Positions 25,863 to 34,576 of a stretch of DNA of 64,000 bases are shown here, piece after piece. The position numbers and the translations under genes were made by a program. Source of the stretch: Novosphingobium sp. ERN07. GTDB taxonomy: Bacteria > Pseudomonadota > Alphaproteobacteria > Sphingomonadales > Sphingomonadaceae. Under the pieces are notes generated by a model. The model was given only the letters and a program-made list of their open reading frames with translations. It had not been told where the DNA came from and did no database searches. Where the stretch lies: NCBI RefSeq assembly GCF_012641335.1, contig NZ_JABAID010000008.1, forward strand, positions 1 through 64,000, written 5' to 3'. The stretch's first letter is position 1, and every line of letters starts with the position of its first letter.

Positions 25863-26783
25863 ATGAGCACGATCTTCGGCACATCGACATCGGCCTTCTT
25901 CGAACGGTCCTTGTCCAACCTTTCCGCCCTGCGCAGCAAGGCCGAAGAGACGCAGGCCGAGATGTCCAGCGGTCAGCGCCTGCAGCGCTCGTCCGACGAT
26001 CCCGTCGCCGCATCGCGCCTGCGCCAGCTGGCGCGTGCAGAAGCCTTCGACAATATCGATACAGCCGCGACCAACCGTGCCACGAGCGACCTCACTCTGG
26101 CCGACGATGCTTTGACCCAGTTCGCCAGCCTCGTCACGCGGCTGAAGGAGCTGGCAACACAGGCCGCGTCCACCACGTACAACGACAGCCAGCGCCAGGG
26201 CATCGGCGAGGAAATGGCGCAAGTGCGTGATAATCTCGTTTCGCTTGCCAACAGTCGCGATAGCGCGGGCAATGCGCTATTCGGTGGCGAAAGCGCAGGC
26301 GATGCCTACACGCTCGATGCCTCTGGCAACGCGACTTACGGCGGCACCGCCCAGGCTGGCTCCATCTCGCTCGGCGGCAATCAGGTCGTGTCGCGCAGCC
26401 TGACCGGGCCGGAATTTCTCCAGTTTCAGTCAGGTGGGGCCAGCGTCGATCTGCTGGCAATGGCCAAGGATCTGGCCGACACGCTGCAATCGGGCACAGG
26501 CGGAGCGGCAGCAGCCAACGCTGCGCTCGCCACGCTCGACGATAGCCTGAACGCGATTACCACCGCGCAAACGGTGGTCGGCTCACGGCTGAACTGGATC
26601 GATCTCAACACCGAGCGGCGCACGTCTCTGTCGGAACTGCGCCTTACCGAGCAGACCGAAGTCGGCGGCGCGGACCTTACCGAATCCATAGCAACGCTCC
26701 AGAACACCATGCTGGTGCTCGAAGCCAGCCAGGCCAGCTTTTCCAAGCTCGCCAACCTTTCGCTGTTCAGCGTGCTGCGCTGA
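25863..26783 (+). CDS. flgL: Hook-filament junction protein FlgL
   Basis: 306 residues of flagellin-like fold. N-terminal EMSSGQRLQRSSDDPVAASR and NIDTAATNRATSDLTLADDAL, C-terminal ESIATLQNTMLVLEASQASF. Six bases after flgK. The next gene (motA) starts 32 bases later. Confidence 0.92.
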   Translation: MSTIFGTSTSAFFERSLSNLSALRSKAEETQAEMSSGQRLQRSSDDPVAASRLRQLARAEAFDNIDTAATNRATSDLTLADDALTQFASLVTRLKELATQAASTTYNDSQRQGIGEEMAQVRDNLVSLANSRDSAGNALFGGESAGDAYTLDASGNATYGGTAQAGSISLGGNQVVSRSLTGPEFLQFQSGGASVDLLAMAKDLADTLQSGTGGAAAANAALATLDDSLNAITTAQTVVGSRLNWIDLNTERRTSLSELRLTEQTEVGGADLTESIATLQNTMLVLEASQASFSKLANLSLFSVLR

Positions 26784-26815
26784 TCCGCAGTATTTCCAGA
26801 CCGGGATAGTACTTC

Positions 26816-27679
26816 ATGTTCGTAGGTATCGGCATCGTCATCCTGCTCGCAATGGTTTTCGGCGGTTTTGCCATCACCGGCGGCGACCTCGGCCCTGTGC
26901 TGCACGCCCTGCCGCACGAAATGCTGATCATCGGCGGCGCGGCTGTGGGCGCCATCGTGACCGGCAATTCGATGCACGAATTGAAAGGTATCGGCGGCGG
27001 TTTCGGCAAGGCCTTCAAAGGGCCAAAGCACAACAAGCAGGATCACGTTGACGCCATCGTGCTGTGTACGAAGCTGATGAAGATCCTGCGCAGCGATGGC
27101 CCGGTCGCGCTGGAAAGCCACGTCACCGATCCGAAGAATTCGCCGATCTTCGCGGAATATCCGCGCCTTGTCGCCAACAAGGCGCTTACGTCTTTGATCT
27201 GCGACACGTTGACACTAATTGTTGTGTCATCGGGCACTCTTGAAGTCCACGCCGTCGAAGACGTGATGGACCACGCAATGAAAACGCACTTCCATGAGGA
27301 ACACGAAGCCCAGCACGCCATCCAGGGCCTTGCCGACGCGCTGCCTGCCCTCGGCATCGTTGCGGCCGTGCTCGGCGTGGTCAAGACGATGGGCTCGATC
27401 GACAAGCCGCCCTCGATCCTTGGCGCGATGATCGGTTCGGCGCTGGTCGGCACGTTCCTTGGCATTCTGCTGGCCTACGGCATGGTCGGGCCGATTGCCG
27501 GGCGCCTCAAGCAGGTGCTGGAACAGGACGAGATGATCTATCAGGCGGTCAAGCAGGTCATCATCGCCAGCCTTCACGGTTGGCCGCAGCCACTGGTCGT
27601 TGAAAGCGCCCGCTCGGGCCTCGGCCATGCCTATCGCCCCGGCCTTTCGGAACTCCTCGACGCCCTTCGCGGCAGGTAA
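26816..27679 (+). CDS. motA: Flagellar stator protein MotA
   Basis: 287 residues. Four membrane segments and the family motif in the last two: ALGIVAAVLGVVKTMGSI and GSALVGTFLGILLAYGMVGPIA. The large cytosolic loop includes the charged region that contacts FliG. With MotB it forms the proton-driven torque unit. Thirteen bases separate it from motB. Confidence 0.95.
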   Translation: MFVGIGIVILLAMVFGGFAITGGDLGPVLHALPHEMLIIGGAAVGAIVTGNSMHELKGIGGGFGKAFKGPKHNKQDHVDAIVLCTKLMKILRSDGPVALESHVTDPKNSPIFAEYPRLVANKALTSLICDTLTLIVVSSGTLEVHAVEDVMDHAMKTHFHEEHEAQHAIQGLADALPALGIVAAVLGVVKTMGSIDKPPSILGAMIGSALVGTFLGILLAYGMVGPIAGRLKQVLEQDEMIYQAVKQVIIASLHGWPQPLVVESARSGLGHAYRPGLSELLDALRGR

Positions 27680-27692
27680 GGACACCTGACCG

Positions 27693-28532
27693 ATGGCCAA
27701 GGCACCGGCAAAGGGCAAGAACGAGCCGCCCAAACCGATCATCGTCAAGAAGATCACCATCGTCGCCGGTGGCCACCACGGCGGCGCGTGGAAGGTCGCC
27801 TATGCCGACTTCGTGACCGCAATGATGGCGTTCTTCCTGCTGATGTGGCTACTCGGCGCTACCACGGAAAAGCAGCGGAAGGGCATTGCCGATTACTTCA
27901 CCCCCACGCTGGTCAAAGTCCGGCAAGGCAGCGCTGGCGGCTATGGCGTGCTCGGCGGCTCCTCGCTCACCGACGCGGACGATTACCCGCACCGCGCAGG
28001 CCAGACCGGCAACAAGACGCTCACCGTTCCGCGCGATGCCACAGGCGGCCCCAAGGAAGGCGGCAGCAAGGTCAAGCGCAGCCAGGTGATGAAAGAGAAG
28101 ATCGCCCAGAAGCTCGCCCAGTCCGAAAAGCTGCGCAAGCTCGCACGGCAGGTGCGCATCACCGAAACCCCCGAAGGCGTCCGTCTCGATCTAGTCGATG
28201 ATGCTGATTTCTCGATGTTCCTGCTCGGCACCACGGTGCTGACCCCCGATGCCGCCGAACTTCTGCGCGCCATCGGGCAAGCCATCGCCACCGATCCCAG
28301 CCAGATCACCGTGCGCGGCCACACGGACTCGCTGCCGTGGAAGAATGGCGTGGCCAACAACTGGTCGCTTTCGGCCGGACGCGCGGAATCCACCCGTCAG
28401 GCCCTGATGCGTCAGGGCATTTCCGAACCGCGCTTCCGCCGCATCGAAGGCGTGGCCGACCGCGAACCCTTGGTGCAGAACAACCCCGCCGACCCGCGCA
28501 ACCGCCGCATGTCGATCCTGCTGGCGGGCTGA
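27693..28532 (+). CDS. motB: Flagellar stator protein MotB
   Basis: 279 residues. The single membrane helix WKVAYADFVTAMMAFFLLMW carries the proton-binding Asp39. The C-terminal OmpA-like domain (TVRGHTDSLPW, NNWSLSAGRAESTRQALM, NRRMSILLAG) anchors the stator to peptidoglycan. This is the complete stator partner, in contrast to the short MotB-like protein at 17479. Confidence 0.95.
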   Translation: MAKAPAKGKNEPPKPIIVKKITIVAGGHHGGAWKVAYADFVTAMMAFFLLMWLLGATTEKQRKGIADYFTPTLVKVRQGSAGGYGVLGGSSLTDADDYPHRAGQTGNKTLTVPRDATGGPKEGGSKVKRSQVMKEKIAQKLAQSEKLRKLARQVRITETPEGVRLDLVDDADFSMFLLGTTVLTPDAAELLRAIGQAIATDPSQITVRGHTDSLPWKNGVANNWSLSAGRAESTRQALMRQGISEPRFRRIEGVADREPLVQNNPADPRNRRMSILLAG

Positions 28533-28639
28533 CGCCTCGGCATTTCCCTACGTTTTGAAACGCTTCACCGCAGCCTTTAGAAATCGTTAACGGCTTGCAC
28601 GCCTACTGATCGTAAAGTCATACGATCGGAGTAAAGCCC

Positions 28640-30055
28640 GTGCCCCTTCTCGAAAAGCTGCTTAGCTCTGATGATCAGGGCCTGCACGATCTGGTCGAGG
28701 CGGGCAGCGCACTGTTCGATTGCCCTATGGCACTCGTCAGCGTACTCGACAATGATTGCCAGCGCTTCCTCGCCCGGCGCGGCGTCGATGTGGGCCAGAC
28801 TCCGATAGAGCAGTCCTTCTGCCGCATCGCCGTGGCGCAGGACCGTCTGCTGGTGGTGCCCGACACGCATCTCGACACGCGCTTCCTTCTCAACCCGCTG
28901 GTAACCGGCGAACCCCACATTCGCTTCTACGCCGGGGCACCGATCCGCGTGTCGCAGAGCCCCGATGCTCCCGTGCAAGGCATCGGCGCGTTCTGCATCA
29001 TAGACTCCAAGCCTCGCACCTTCTCCGATGCCGATAGCACGCGCCTCGTCTCCTTCGCGCGGGGCGTCGAAGCCATGCTGCAATCGCGCCTGTCCAGCCT
29101 TGCCCTGTCCGAAGACGCGGTGCTGCTCAAGGCCATGCTCGCCGACAAGGAACGCGCCGAACGGCAGTTCCGCCAAGCCGAACGCCTGACTTCAATCGGC
29201 TGCTGGCGGCTCGATCTCGCCACCGAAAAGGTGGTCTGGTCCGAAGGCATCTACGACATCTACGGCATCCCTTTCGGCGGCACACAAAATCTTGACGATG
29301 CGCTGGCTTACTACGTGCCGGAAGATCGCACCCGGCTTGAAGCCGCGCTCGATTCCGCGATACGCACCGGGGAACCCTTCGATCTCGAACTCGATCTTGT
29401 CCCCTCGTCCAGTTCGCTCAAGCGCGTGCGCGCGGTGGGTGAGCCGGAACTGGAGGATGGCCACATCACTGCTCTAATCGGCGTGCTGCAAGACGTCACC
29501 GAACGCCACCGCTCGATTACCGAACTGGATAAGCGCGCCAATACCGATGAAGTCACGCTGATCGCCAGCCGGCACAAGTTCGTGTCCTACATCGATGCCC
29601 GCGTCGACCTGGCCAAGATCTCGCGTGAACGGCTCGCGCTCATGCTGATCGATCTCGATCACTTCAAGCAGGTCAACGATACGCTGGGCCATGCCGCCGG
29701 CGACGACGTGCTGCGGGCCGTGGCGATGGTCCTGCGCTCGCCCTGGCTCAAAGGCTCGCTCGCCGCGCGCCTTGGCGGCGATGAATTTGCGCTGGTCCTG
29801 ACCGATCCTGATCTGATCGAACGTTTGCCTGAGATTGCGACGACACTGGTCAAGGAACTGCGCTTCCCCCGCCGGTCGCCCGCTGGCAACTTCACCGTAT
29901 CAGCCACCATCGGCTGCTCCGAACTCATCGACACCGCCGACAGCCGCCACGATCTGCTGCAACGCGCAGACCGCGCGCTGTACCGGGCAAAGGCACAGGC
30001 GCGCGGCACATTCTGGATCGACACACCACCCCGCAGTCTGGACACTGCGGCCTAA
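28640..30055 (+). CDS. GAF-PAS-GGDEF diguanylate cyclase
   Basis: 471 residues, cytosolic. It starts at GTG 28640 with GGAG 8 bases upstream. GAF domain about 10-155 (CPMALVSVLDNDCQRFLARRG), PAS about 185-290 (GCWRLDLATEKVVWSEGIYDIYG), GGDEF domain about 300-460 with an intact GGDEF at 379-383. The residues before the active site do not form the RxxD inhibitory site, so product feedback is probably absent. It makes cyclic di-GMP, which normally opposes motility. It sits between motB and the convergent flagellin gene. The 107 bases before it show no clear promoter. Confidence 0.88.
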   Translation: MPLLEKLLSSDDQGLHDLVEAGSALFDCPMALVSVLDNDCQRFLARRGVDVGQTPIEQSFCRIAVAQDRLLVVPDTHLDTRFLLNPLVTGEPHIRFYAGAPIRVSQSPDAPVQGIGAFCIIDSKPRTFSDADSTRLVSFARGVEAMLQSRLSSLALSEDAVLLKAMLADKERAERQFRQAERLTSIGCWRLDLATEKVVWSEGIYDIYGIPFGGTQNLDDALAYYVPEDRTRLEAALDSAIRTGEPFDLELDLVPSSSSLKRVRAVGEPELEDGHITALIGVLQDVTERHRSITELDKRANTDEVTLIASRHKFVSYIDARVDLAKISRERLALMLIDLDHFKQVNDTLGHAAGDDVLRAVAMVLRSPWLKGSLAARLGGDEFALVLTDPDLIERLPEIATTLVKELRFPRRSPAGNFTVSATIGCSELIDTADSRHDLLQRADRALYRAKAQARGTFWIDTPPRSLDTAA

Positions 30056-30067
30056 ACGCGCAAAAGA

Positions 30068-30129
30068 CCCGGCGGCCTGGGAAAGGGCCGCCGGGCAATT
30101 TGGTCCGCACCCGGTGGAGACGGGTGCGG
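30068..30129. terminator. Tandem hairpins between the GGDEF gene and fliC
   Basis: First hairpin 30068-30095: CCCGGCGGCC paired with GGCCGCCGGG around an 8-base loop. Second hairpin 30105-30129: CCGCACCCG paired with CGGGTGCGG around 7 bases. They lie between convergent genes and could stop transcription from both sides, although T-runs are weak. Confidence 0.7.
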
Positions 30130-30143
30130 CCCTGTACTGTGGC

Positions 30144-30971
30144 TTAACGCAGCAGCGACAGCACGTTCTGCTGGCTCTGGTTGGCCTGTGCGATCATCGC
30201 GGTCGATGCCTGCGAAAGGATCTGCGCCTTCGCCATCGCGGTCGTTTCCGTCGAATAGTCGGTATCCTGAATACGCGAACGTGCGTCAGACAGGTTGGTG
30301 ATGTTGTCGTTCAGGTTGTTCACAACCGATTCCAGACGGTTGATGCCCGCCCCCAGCGTCGAACGTGCGTCCGAAAGATCGTCGAGCTCACCGTCGATGT
30401 TGGCCAATTCGCCGTTTGCGGCCGTGGCGGTCGAAACGTCGTACGAACCCGCAGCACCGCCCGATGCGGCCAGCGTGGTCAGGTCGGCCATCGTCAGATC
30501 GACGGTGTCGGTGCCGTTCGCGCCGGTCTGCACGGTCACGGTGGCAACGGTGCCATCGAACAGGTTCACGCCGTTGAACTTGGTGTTGGTGACGATCTGG
30601 TCGACCTGTGCGGTCAGCTCGTCAACTTCCGTCTGCATGTAGGCACGGTCGGTAGCGTCCTGATAGGTGCCCGAAGCAGACTGCACTGCCAGCTCACGAA
30701 CGCGCTGCAGCATGTTGGTCACTTCGTTCAGCGCACCTTCTGCCGTCTGCGCAAGGCTGATACCGTCGTTCGAGTTGCGAACGGCCTGGCTCATGCCCTT
30801 GATCTGGGCGGTCATGCTCGTGGCAATCGCAAGGCCAGCCGCGTCGTCCTTCGCGCCGTTGATGCGCTTGCCGGTCGAGAGGCGTTCCATTGCAGTGCCG
30901 AGCATCTTGTTGGCGCTGTTGGACGAATTGGTTGCCTTGATGGCGCTGATGTTGGTGTTGATAACGGCCAT
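30144..30971 (-). CDS. fliC: Flagellin
   Basis: 275 residues. N-terminal D0/D1 helix region (NTNISAIKATNSSNSANKML, AMERLSTGKRINGAKDDAAG) and C-terminal D1/D0 (ARSRIQDTDYSTETTAMAKA, QANQSQQNVLSLLR) are strongly conserved. The central variable region is short, as in other small alphaproteobacterial flagellins. It is the only flagellin in the window. It is transcribed alone, with a 239-base divergent region before the activator gene. Confidence 0.96.
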   Translation of the reverse strand: MAVINTNISAIKATNSSNSANKMLGTAMERLSTGKRINGAKDDAAGLAIATSMTAQIKGMSQAVRNSNDGISLAQTAEGALNEVTNMLQRVRELAVQSASGTYQDATDRAYMQTEVDELTAQVDQIVTNTKFNGVNLFDGTVATVTVQTGANGTDTVDLTMADLTTLAASGGAAGSYDVSTATAANGELANIDGELDDLSDARSTLGAGINRLESVVNNLNDNITNLSDARSRIQDTDYSTETTAMAKAQILSQASTAMIAQANQSQQNVLSLLR

Positions 30972-31050
30972 AGTTCCAGTCTCCGGTTGGGTAGTGTGTC
31001 GTTCCCGAATGGACTGCCGGGCCAGAGGATCGACACGGCTGTCGGAACAA

Positions 31051-31077
31051 AGACCGGCAAAGTGCAGCCGGTTTTAA
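31051..31077 (-). promoter_or_regulatory. Possible sigma-28 promoter of fliC
   Basis: On the minus strand TTAAAA is followed, after about 13 bases, by GCCGGTCT, a partial match to the FliA consensus (TAAA, 15 bases, GCCGATAA) with a spacer one base short. It would give a leader of about 70 bases. The same 239-base region has a plus-strand TAAAGTTT at 31139-31146, with a poor -10 match (TCGGTTAC) for the divergent activator, and hairpins at 31085-31104 and 31121-31138. Confidence 0.35.
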
Positions 31078-31210
31078 CCCGCCGCCCGGCAAAAGACTGC
31101 CGGGTATAGGTATTGGCACTAGGGGTTTCCCTACCCCTTAAAGTTTCAACCTGTTTGTCGGTTACGCGCGAAAGATGTGGCCAGACAGGATGGTTAACAG
31201 GGGTTTCAAA

Positions 31211-32464
31211 ATGATTCGCGATTGCGGGGTTCTGCAGTTCACCGAAGCGGCTTCGAAAGCACACCCGGCGCTGGTTCAGCGCGCGGCGTCGGTGCTTTCC
31301 AGCTACAGCAGCGAAGGCGAATGCCTTCTGGCCGACGCTTTCGAGAACGCCGCCACACCCCCGCGCAAGCAGGTCGTCCTGCTGGAGCGCGCACAGGTTC
31401 CCCAGATCGAACGGCAGAGCGGCAGCCGCGTTGCGACCGTGCGCTACACCGATGGCGCAGGCACGTCCGCCCTTGCCGCCCTGCTCGCCTGCGCGGCAAA
31501 GCCCGGCGCGCCGATTGCCGCCGATCCTGAAAGCCTGTCTGTCCTCGCCCTTGCCGAACGTATCGCCGCAACCGACATCCCCGTCCTGATCAACGGCCCC
31601 ACCGGCACTGGCAAGGAAGTGCTCAGCCGCTTCATTCACGATCGCTCGGCCCGCAAGGACAAGCCGTTCATCGCCATCAATTGCGCCGCAATGCCCGAAG
31701 CCATGCTCGAAGCCCTGCTCTTTGGCCACCAGAAGGGTTCATTCACCGGTGCCAATGCCGCCAGCGAAGGCTTCTTCCGTGCGGCTGACGGCGGCACGCT
31801 GCTGCTAGATGAAATCGCGGAAATGCCGCTTACCCTTCAGGCCAAGCTCCTGCGCGCGCTGCAGGAAGGCGAAGTGGTGCCATTGGGCGCAACCCAGCCA
31901 ATCAAGGTGGACGTCCGCATCATCGCCTGCGCCAACCGCGATCTGCCACTTGAGGTTGAGGAAGGCCGCTTCCGCGCCGACCTTTACTATCGCCTGAACG
32001 TCTTCCCCCTCGCCCTGCGCCCCTTGTGCGAACGGACCGACGATATTGCCCCGCTCGCTTTTGCAATGGCCCTGCGCCACGCCACGAATGCGCCGTGGAT
32101 TTCGGATGCGGCGCTTGCCATGCTCGCGGCCCATGCCTGGCCCGGCAATGTGCGCGAACTGGAAAACGTCATCCGACGCGCGCTGGTCCTTGCAGGCAGC
32201 GCCCCGATGATCGGGCCTGAACATATCGCGTTCGATCGCACCACCCGCCTTGTCAGCGCGCCGGTGGCAGCGCCAGAAACTTCCGATGCAAAGCTGTCGA
32301 ACATCGTCCAGATGTCCGAAGCGCGCGCGATTATCTCCACGCTGGAAGCCTGCAACGGCAGCCGCGTTGCCGCCGCACGCCAGCTCGGCATTTCCGAACG
32401 CACCTTGCGCTATCGCCTCGCCAGCTTCCGTGAAGCCGGTATCGCCGTGGGTGGTCGGCGATGA
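31211..32464 (+). CDS. flbD: FlbD-like sigma-54-dependent flagellar activator
   Basis: 417 residues from ATG 31211, chosen because AGGGG lies 8 bases upstream. The N-terminal 105 residues are not a typical receiver domain. The AAA+ domain has Walker A GPTGTGKE near residue 128, the sigma-54 contact loop as GSFTGA (usually GAFTGA), Walker B GGTLLLDEI, and RFRADLYYRLNVF. A C-terminal Fis-type helix-turn-helix (NGSRVAAARQLGISERTLRYRL) ends it. It overlaps fliE by 4 bases, as in Caulobacter-type gene orders. It should activate the three sigma-54 promoters found at 16107, 17453 and 18737. Confidence 0.88.
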   Translation: MIRDCGVLQFTEAASKAHPALVQRAASVLSSYSSEGECLLADAFENAATPPRKQVVLLERAQVPQIERQSGSRVATVRYTDGAGTSALAALLACAAKPGAPIAADPESLSVLALAERIAATDIPVLINGPTGTGKEVLSRFIHDRSARKDKPFIAINCAAMPEAMLEALLFGHQKGSFTGANAASEGFFRAADGGTLLLDEIAEMPLTLQAKLLRALQEGEVVPLGATQPIKVDVRIIACANRDLPLEVEEGRFRADLYYRLNVFPLALRPLCERTDDIAPLAFAMALRHATNAPWISDAALAMLAAHAWPGNVRELENVIRRALVLAGSAPMIGPEHIAFDRTTRLVSAPVAAPETSDAKLSNIVQMSEARAIISTLEACNGSRVAAARQLGISERTLRYRLASFREAGIAVGGRR

Positions 32465-32829
32465 GCGGGATCAGCGGCATAGGAGGCCGCGCCTCCGGCA
32501 TTCAGGACATCATGGCCCTTCGCCAGCAGATCATGGAGCGGTCGCAGCTGCTCCAGCAGGTCAAGGCGCCCGACGCAACACAAGCCACCGCTGGCACCAG
32601 CGGCCCTGCCGGCAACTTCACCGATACGCTGAAAGGCGCGCTCGATACCGTCAACGCCACGCAGAACAAATCGAGCGCCATCAGCGAAGCCTATGAAAAG
32701 GGCGAAGTGGTCGACGTCGCCAAGGTCATGTTGGCCCGGCAGGAAGCGGGTGTCGCCTTCGAAGCCACGCTGCAGGTCCGTAACAAGCTGCTGAATGCCT
32801 ATCAGGACATCATGCGGATGGGAGTTTGA
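32461..32829 (+). CDS. fliE: Flagellar hook-basal body protein FliE
   Basis: 122 residues. C-terminal EVVDVAKVMLARQEAGVAFE and LQVRNKLLNAYQDIMRMGV are the FliE signature. It joins the MS-ring to the rod and is the first export substrate. It overlaps the activator gene by 4 bases and precedes fliF by 4 bases. Confidence 0.92.
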   Translation: MSGISGIGGRASGIQDIMALRQQIMERSQLLQQVKAPDATQATAGTSGPAGNFTDTLKGALDTVNATQNKSSAISEAYEKGEVVDVAKVMLARQEAGVAFEATLQVRNKLLNAYQDIMRMGV

Positions 32830-32833
32830 GTAA

Positions 32834-34576
32834 ATGGCCGAGACTGCCGATCCTCCAGCACCTTCCACCTTCGGCGTGCTGACCGATCCCGCCGCCGGTG
32901 GTCCCGGCGCGCGGGCCAAGGCATTCCTTTCGCAGCCGCCGGTTCGCAAGATGCTGCCGTGGTTCGCAGGCGTGTCGGCGGCGGGCCTTTCCGCCGTGGT
33001 GTGGATGGCCATGTCGCCCGCGCCGCAGCGGATGCTCTACAGCCAGCTTTCCGATGGCGAACGCGCCGAAGTGATCGCCAGCCTCGAAAAGGCGGCCATC
33101 CCCTATCAGATCGACAGCACCACCGGCGCGGTCACCGTGGGCGAGGACGACCTTTATAAAGCCCGCATGGCTGCCGCATCGGATGGTGCCATCGCCACGC
33201 CCGAAACCGGCACCCAGATGCTCGACAAGCTGCCGATGGGTGCCAGCCGCGGCCTTGAGGGTCAGCGGTTGAAAGCCGCGCGCGAGCGTGAACTCGAACT
33301 GACGATGATGGAAATCGATGGCGTGGAGTCTGTCCGCGTTCATCTGGCCGAGCCGGAAAAGTCGGTCTTCGTCCGCGATAACATTGCGCCGTCCGCCTCG
33401 GTCATGGTGAAACTGAAAAGCGGACGGCAGCTTTCTGAAAGCCAGGTGCGCGCCATCGTCAATCTCGTCGCCGGATCGGTGCCGGGCCTGTCAATCGATG
33501 CCGTGCGCGTGGTCGATCAGCATGGCCGCCTGCTGTCCGAAGCGGGTGGCGTCGATGGTGACCGGCTCGAACTGCAGCAGCGCATGGAAGAAAAGCTGCG
33601 GCAGCAGGTGGCACAATTGCTGACGCCGATGCTGGGCGATGGCAATTTCTCGTCCGAGATTCAGGTCGATCTCGATATGGATCAGGTCACCTCCGCGCGC
33701 GAAAGCTATGACAAGCAGGGCGTGGTGCGGCAGGAAACCCAAAGCGCATCGAACTCGGCCAATGCCGCGCCCGCGCAGGGCGTGCCCGGCGTTACCGCCA
33801 ATACTCCGCCGCCCGCCACCGTCGCACAGCCCGGCGCTCCCGCAGGCACACCGCCCGCAGCGGCCGCTCCTGCGCAGCAGAATGGCGAAAGCAGTTCGAC
33901 CAAGACCTATGAACTGGGCCGCGAAGTTGCCGTGTCCAACCAGACACCGGGCAAGATCAAGCGCCTCTCGGTCGCCGTGGCTCTCAGCGCCGACATCATG
34001 GCCAAGGCCAAGCCTGCCGAGATCGAACAGATCAAGCAATTGATCAGCGCCGCAGTTGGGGCCGATACGGCGCGCGGCGATCAGGTTGCCGTGGCCGTCC
34101 GCGCGTTCAAACCTGCCGCAGTTGAACCTGCGCCCTTCTGGGAAACGCCGTGGTTCGCCACTATCCTGCGCAATGGCGTGGCGCTGCTCTCGGTCCTGCT
34201 GGTGCTGTTGCTCGGCGTGCGCCCACTGATCAAGGCGTTCAAGCGCGAACCAGCCAAGGCCGAAGCTGAAGACAACGCCGAGGGCAAGAAAAAGAAGAAG
34301 GGCAAGAAGGGCGAAGCCGCCGAGGACGAAGAGTCCGAAGAAGGCGAAGACAATGCCGAAGGCGAAGACGCCGAGAACGAAACCCCGCTGGTCACCGCGC
34401 AGGAAGTCGCCGCCGCGATCCAGCCAGCCCAGAACCCCGAAACCGGCGTGGTCGATGCCGAAGCGCTCGCCCGTCAGGTCAGCCTTGCTCAGCGCCTCGT
34501 TGTCGAAAAGCCCGACAACGCGCTGGTTGCATTGAAACAGATGCTCAAAGAGCCTGAAGAAGAAGGTGCCGCATGA
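32834..34576 (+). CDS. fliF: Flagellar MS-ring protein FliF
   Basis: 580 residues. First membrane helix near 40-60 (MLPWFAGVSAAGLSAVVWMA), ring-building motifs (GASRGLEGQRLKAARERELE; SVRVHLAEPEKSVFVRD; ASVMVKLKSGRQLSESQVRA), second membrane helix NGVALLSVLLVLLLGVRPLI. Between this helix and the C-terminal FliG-binding tail there is a highly charged stretch of about 60 residues: a Lys-rich part (KKKKKGKKG) and then a Glu/Asp-rich part. Such an insert is not usual. The stop overlaps fliG by 4 bases. Confidence 0.95.
   Translation: MAETADPPAPSTFGVLTDPAAGGPGARAKAFLSQPPVRKMLPWFAGVSAAGLSAVVWMAMSPAPQRMLYSQLSDGERAEVIASLEKAAIPYQIDSTTGAVTVGEDDLYKARMAAASDGAIATPETGTQMLDKLPMGASRGLEGQRLKAARERELELTMMEIDGVESVRVHLAEPEKSVFVRDNIAPSASVMVKLKSGRQLSESQVRAIVNLVAGSVPGLSIDAVRVVDQHGRLLSEAGGVDGDRLELQQRMEEKLRQQVAQLLTPMLGDGNFSSEIQVDLDMDQVTSARESYDKQGVVRQETQSASNSANAAPAQGVPGVTANTPPPATVAQPGAPAGTPPAAAAPAQQNGESSSTKTYELGREVAVSNQTPGKIKRLSVAVALSADIMAKAKPAEIEQIKQLISAAVGADTARGDQVAVAVRAFKPAAVEPAPFWETPWFATILRNGVALLSVLLVLLLGVRPLIKAFKREPAKAEAEDNAEGKKKKKGKKGEAAEDEESEEGEDNAEGEDAENETPLVTAQEVAAAIQPAQNPETGVVDAEALARQVSLAQRLVVEKPDNALVALKQMLKEPEEEGAA

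Noticed and set aside
31114..31130. TTGGCAC on the plus strand before the FlbD-like gene
   Set aside because: The -24 box is present but the base pair expected as GC 10 bases later is TT, so it does not meet the sigma-54 rule.
31194..31208. TTAA-N7-TTCA resembling a CtrA site at the flbD start
   Set aside because: One mismatch, directly adjacent to the start codon; such matches are expected by chance. The similar CTAA-N7-CTAA at 7184-7198 has the same weakness.
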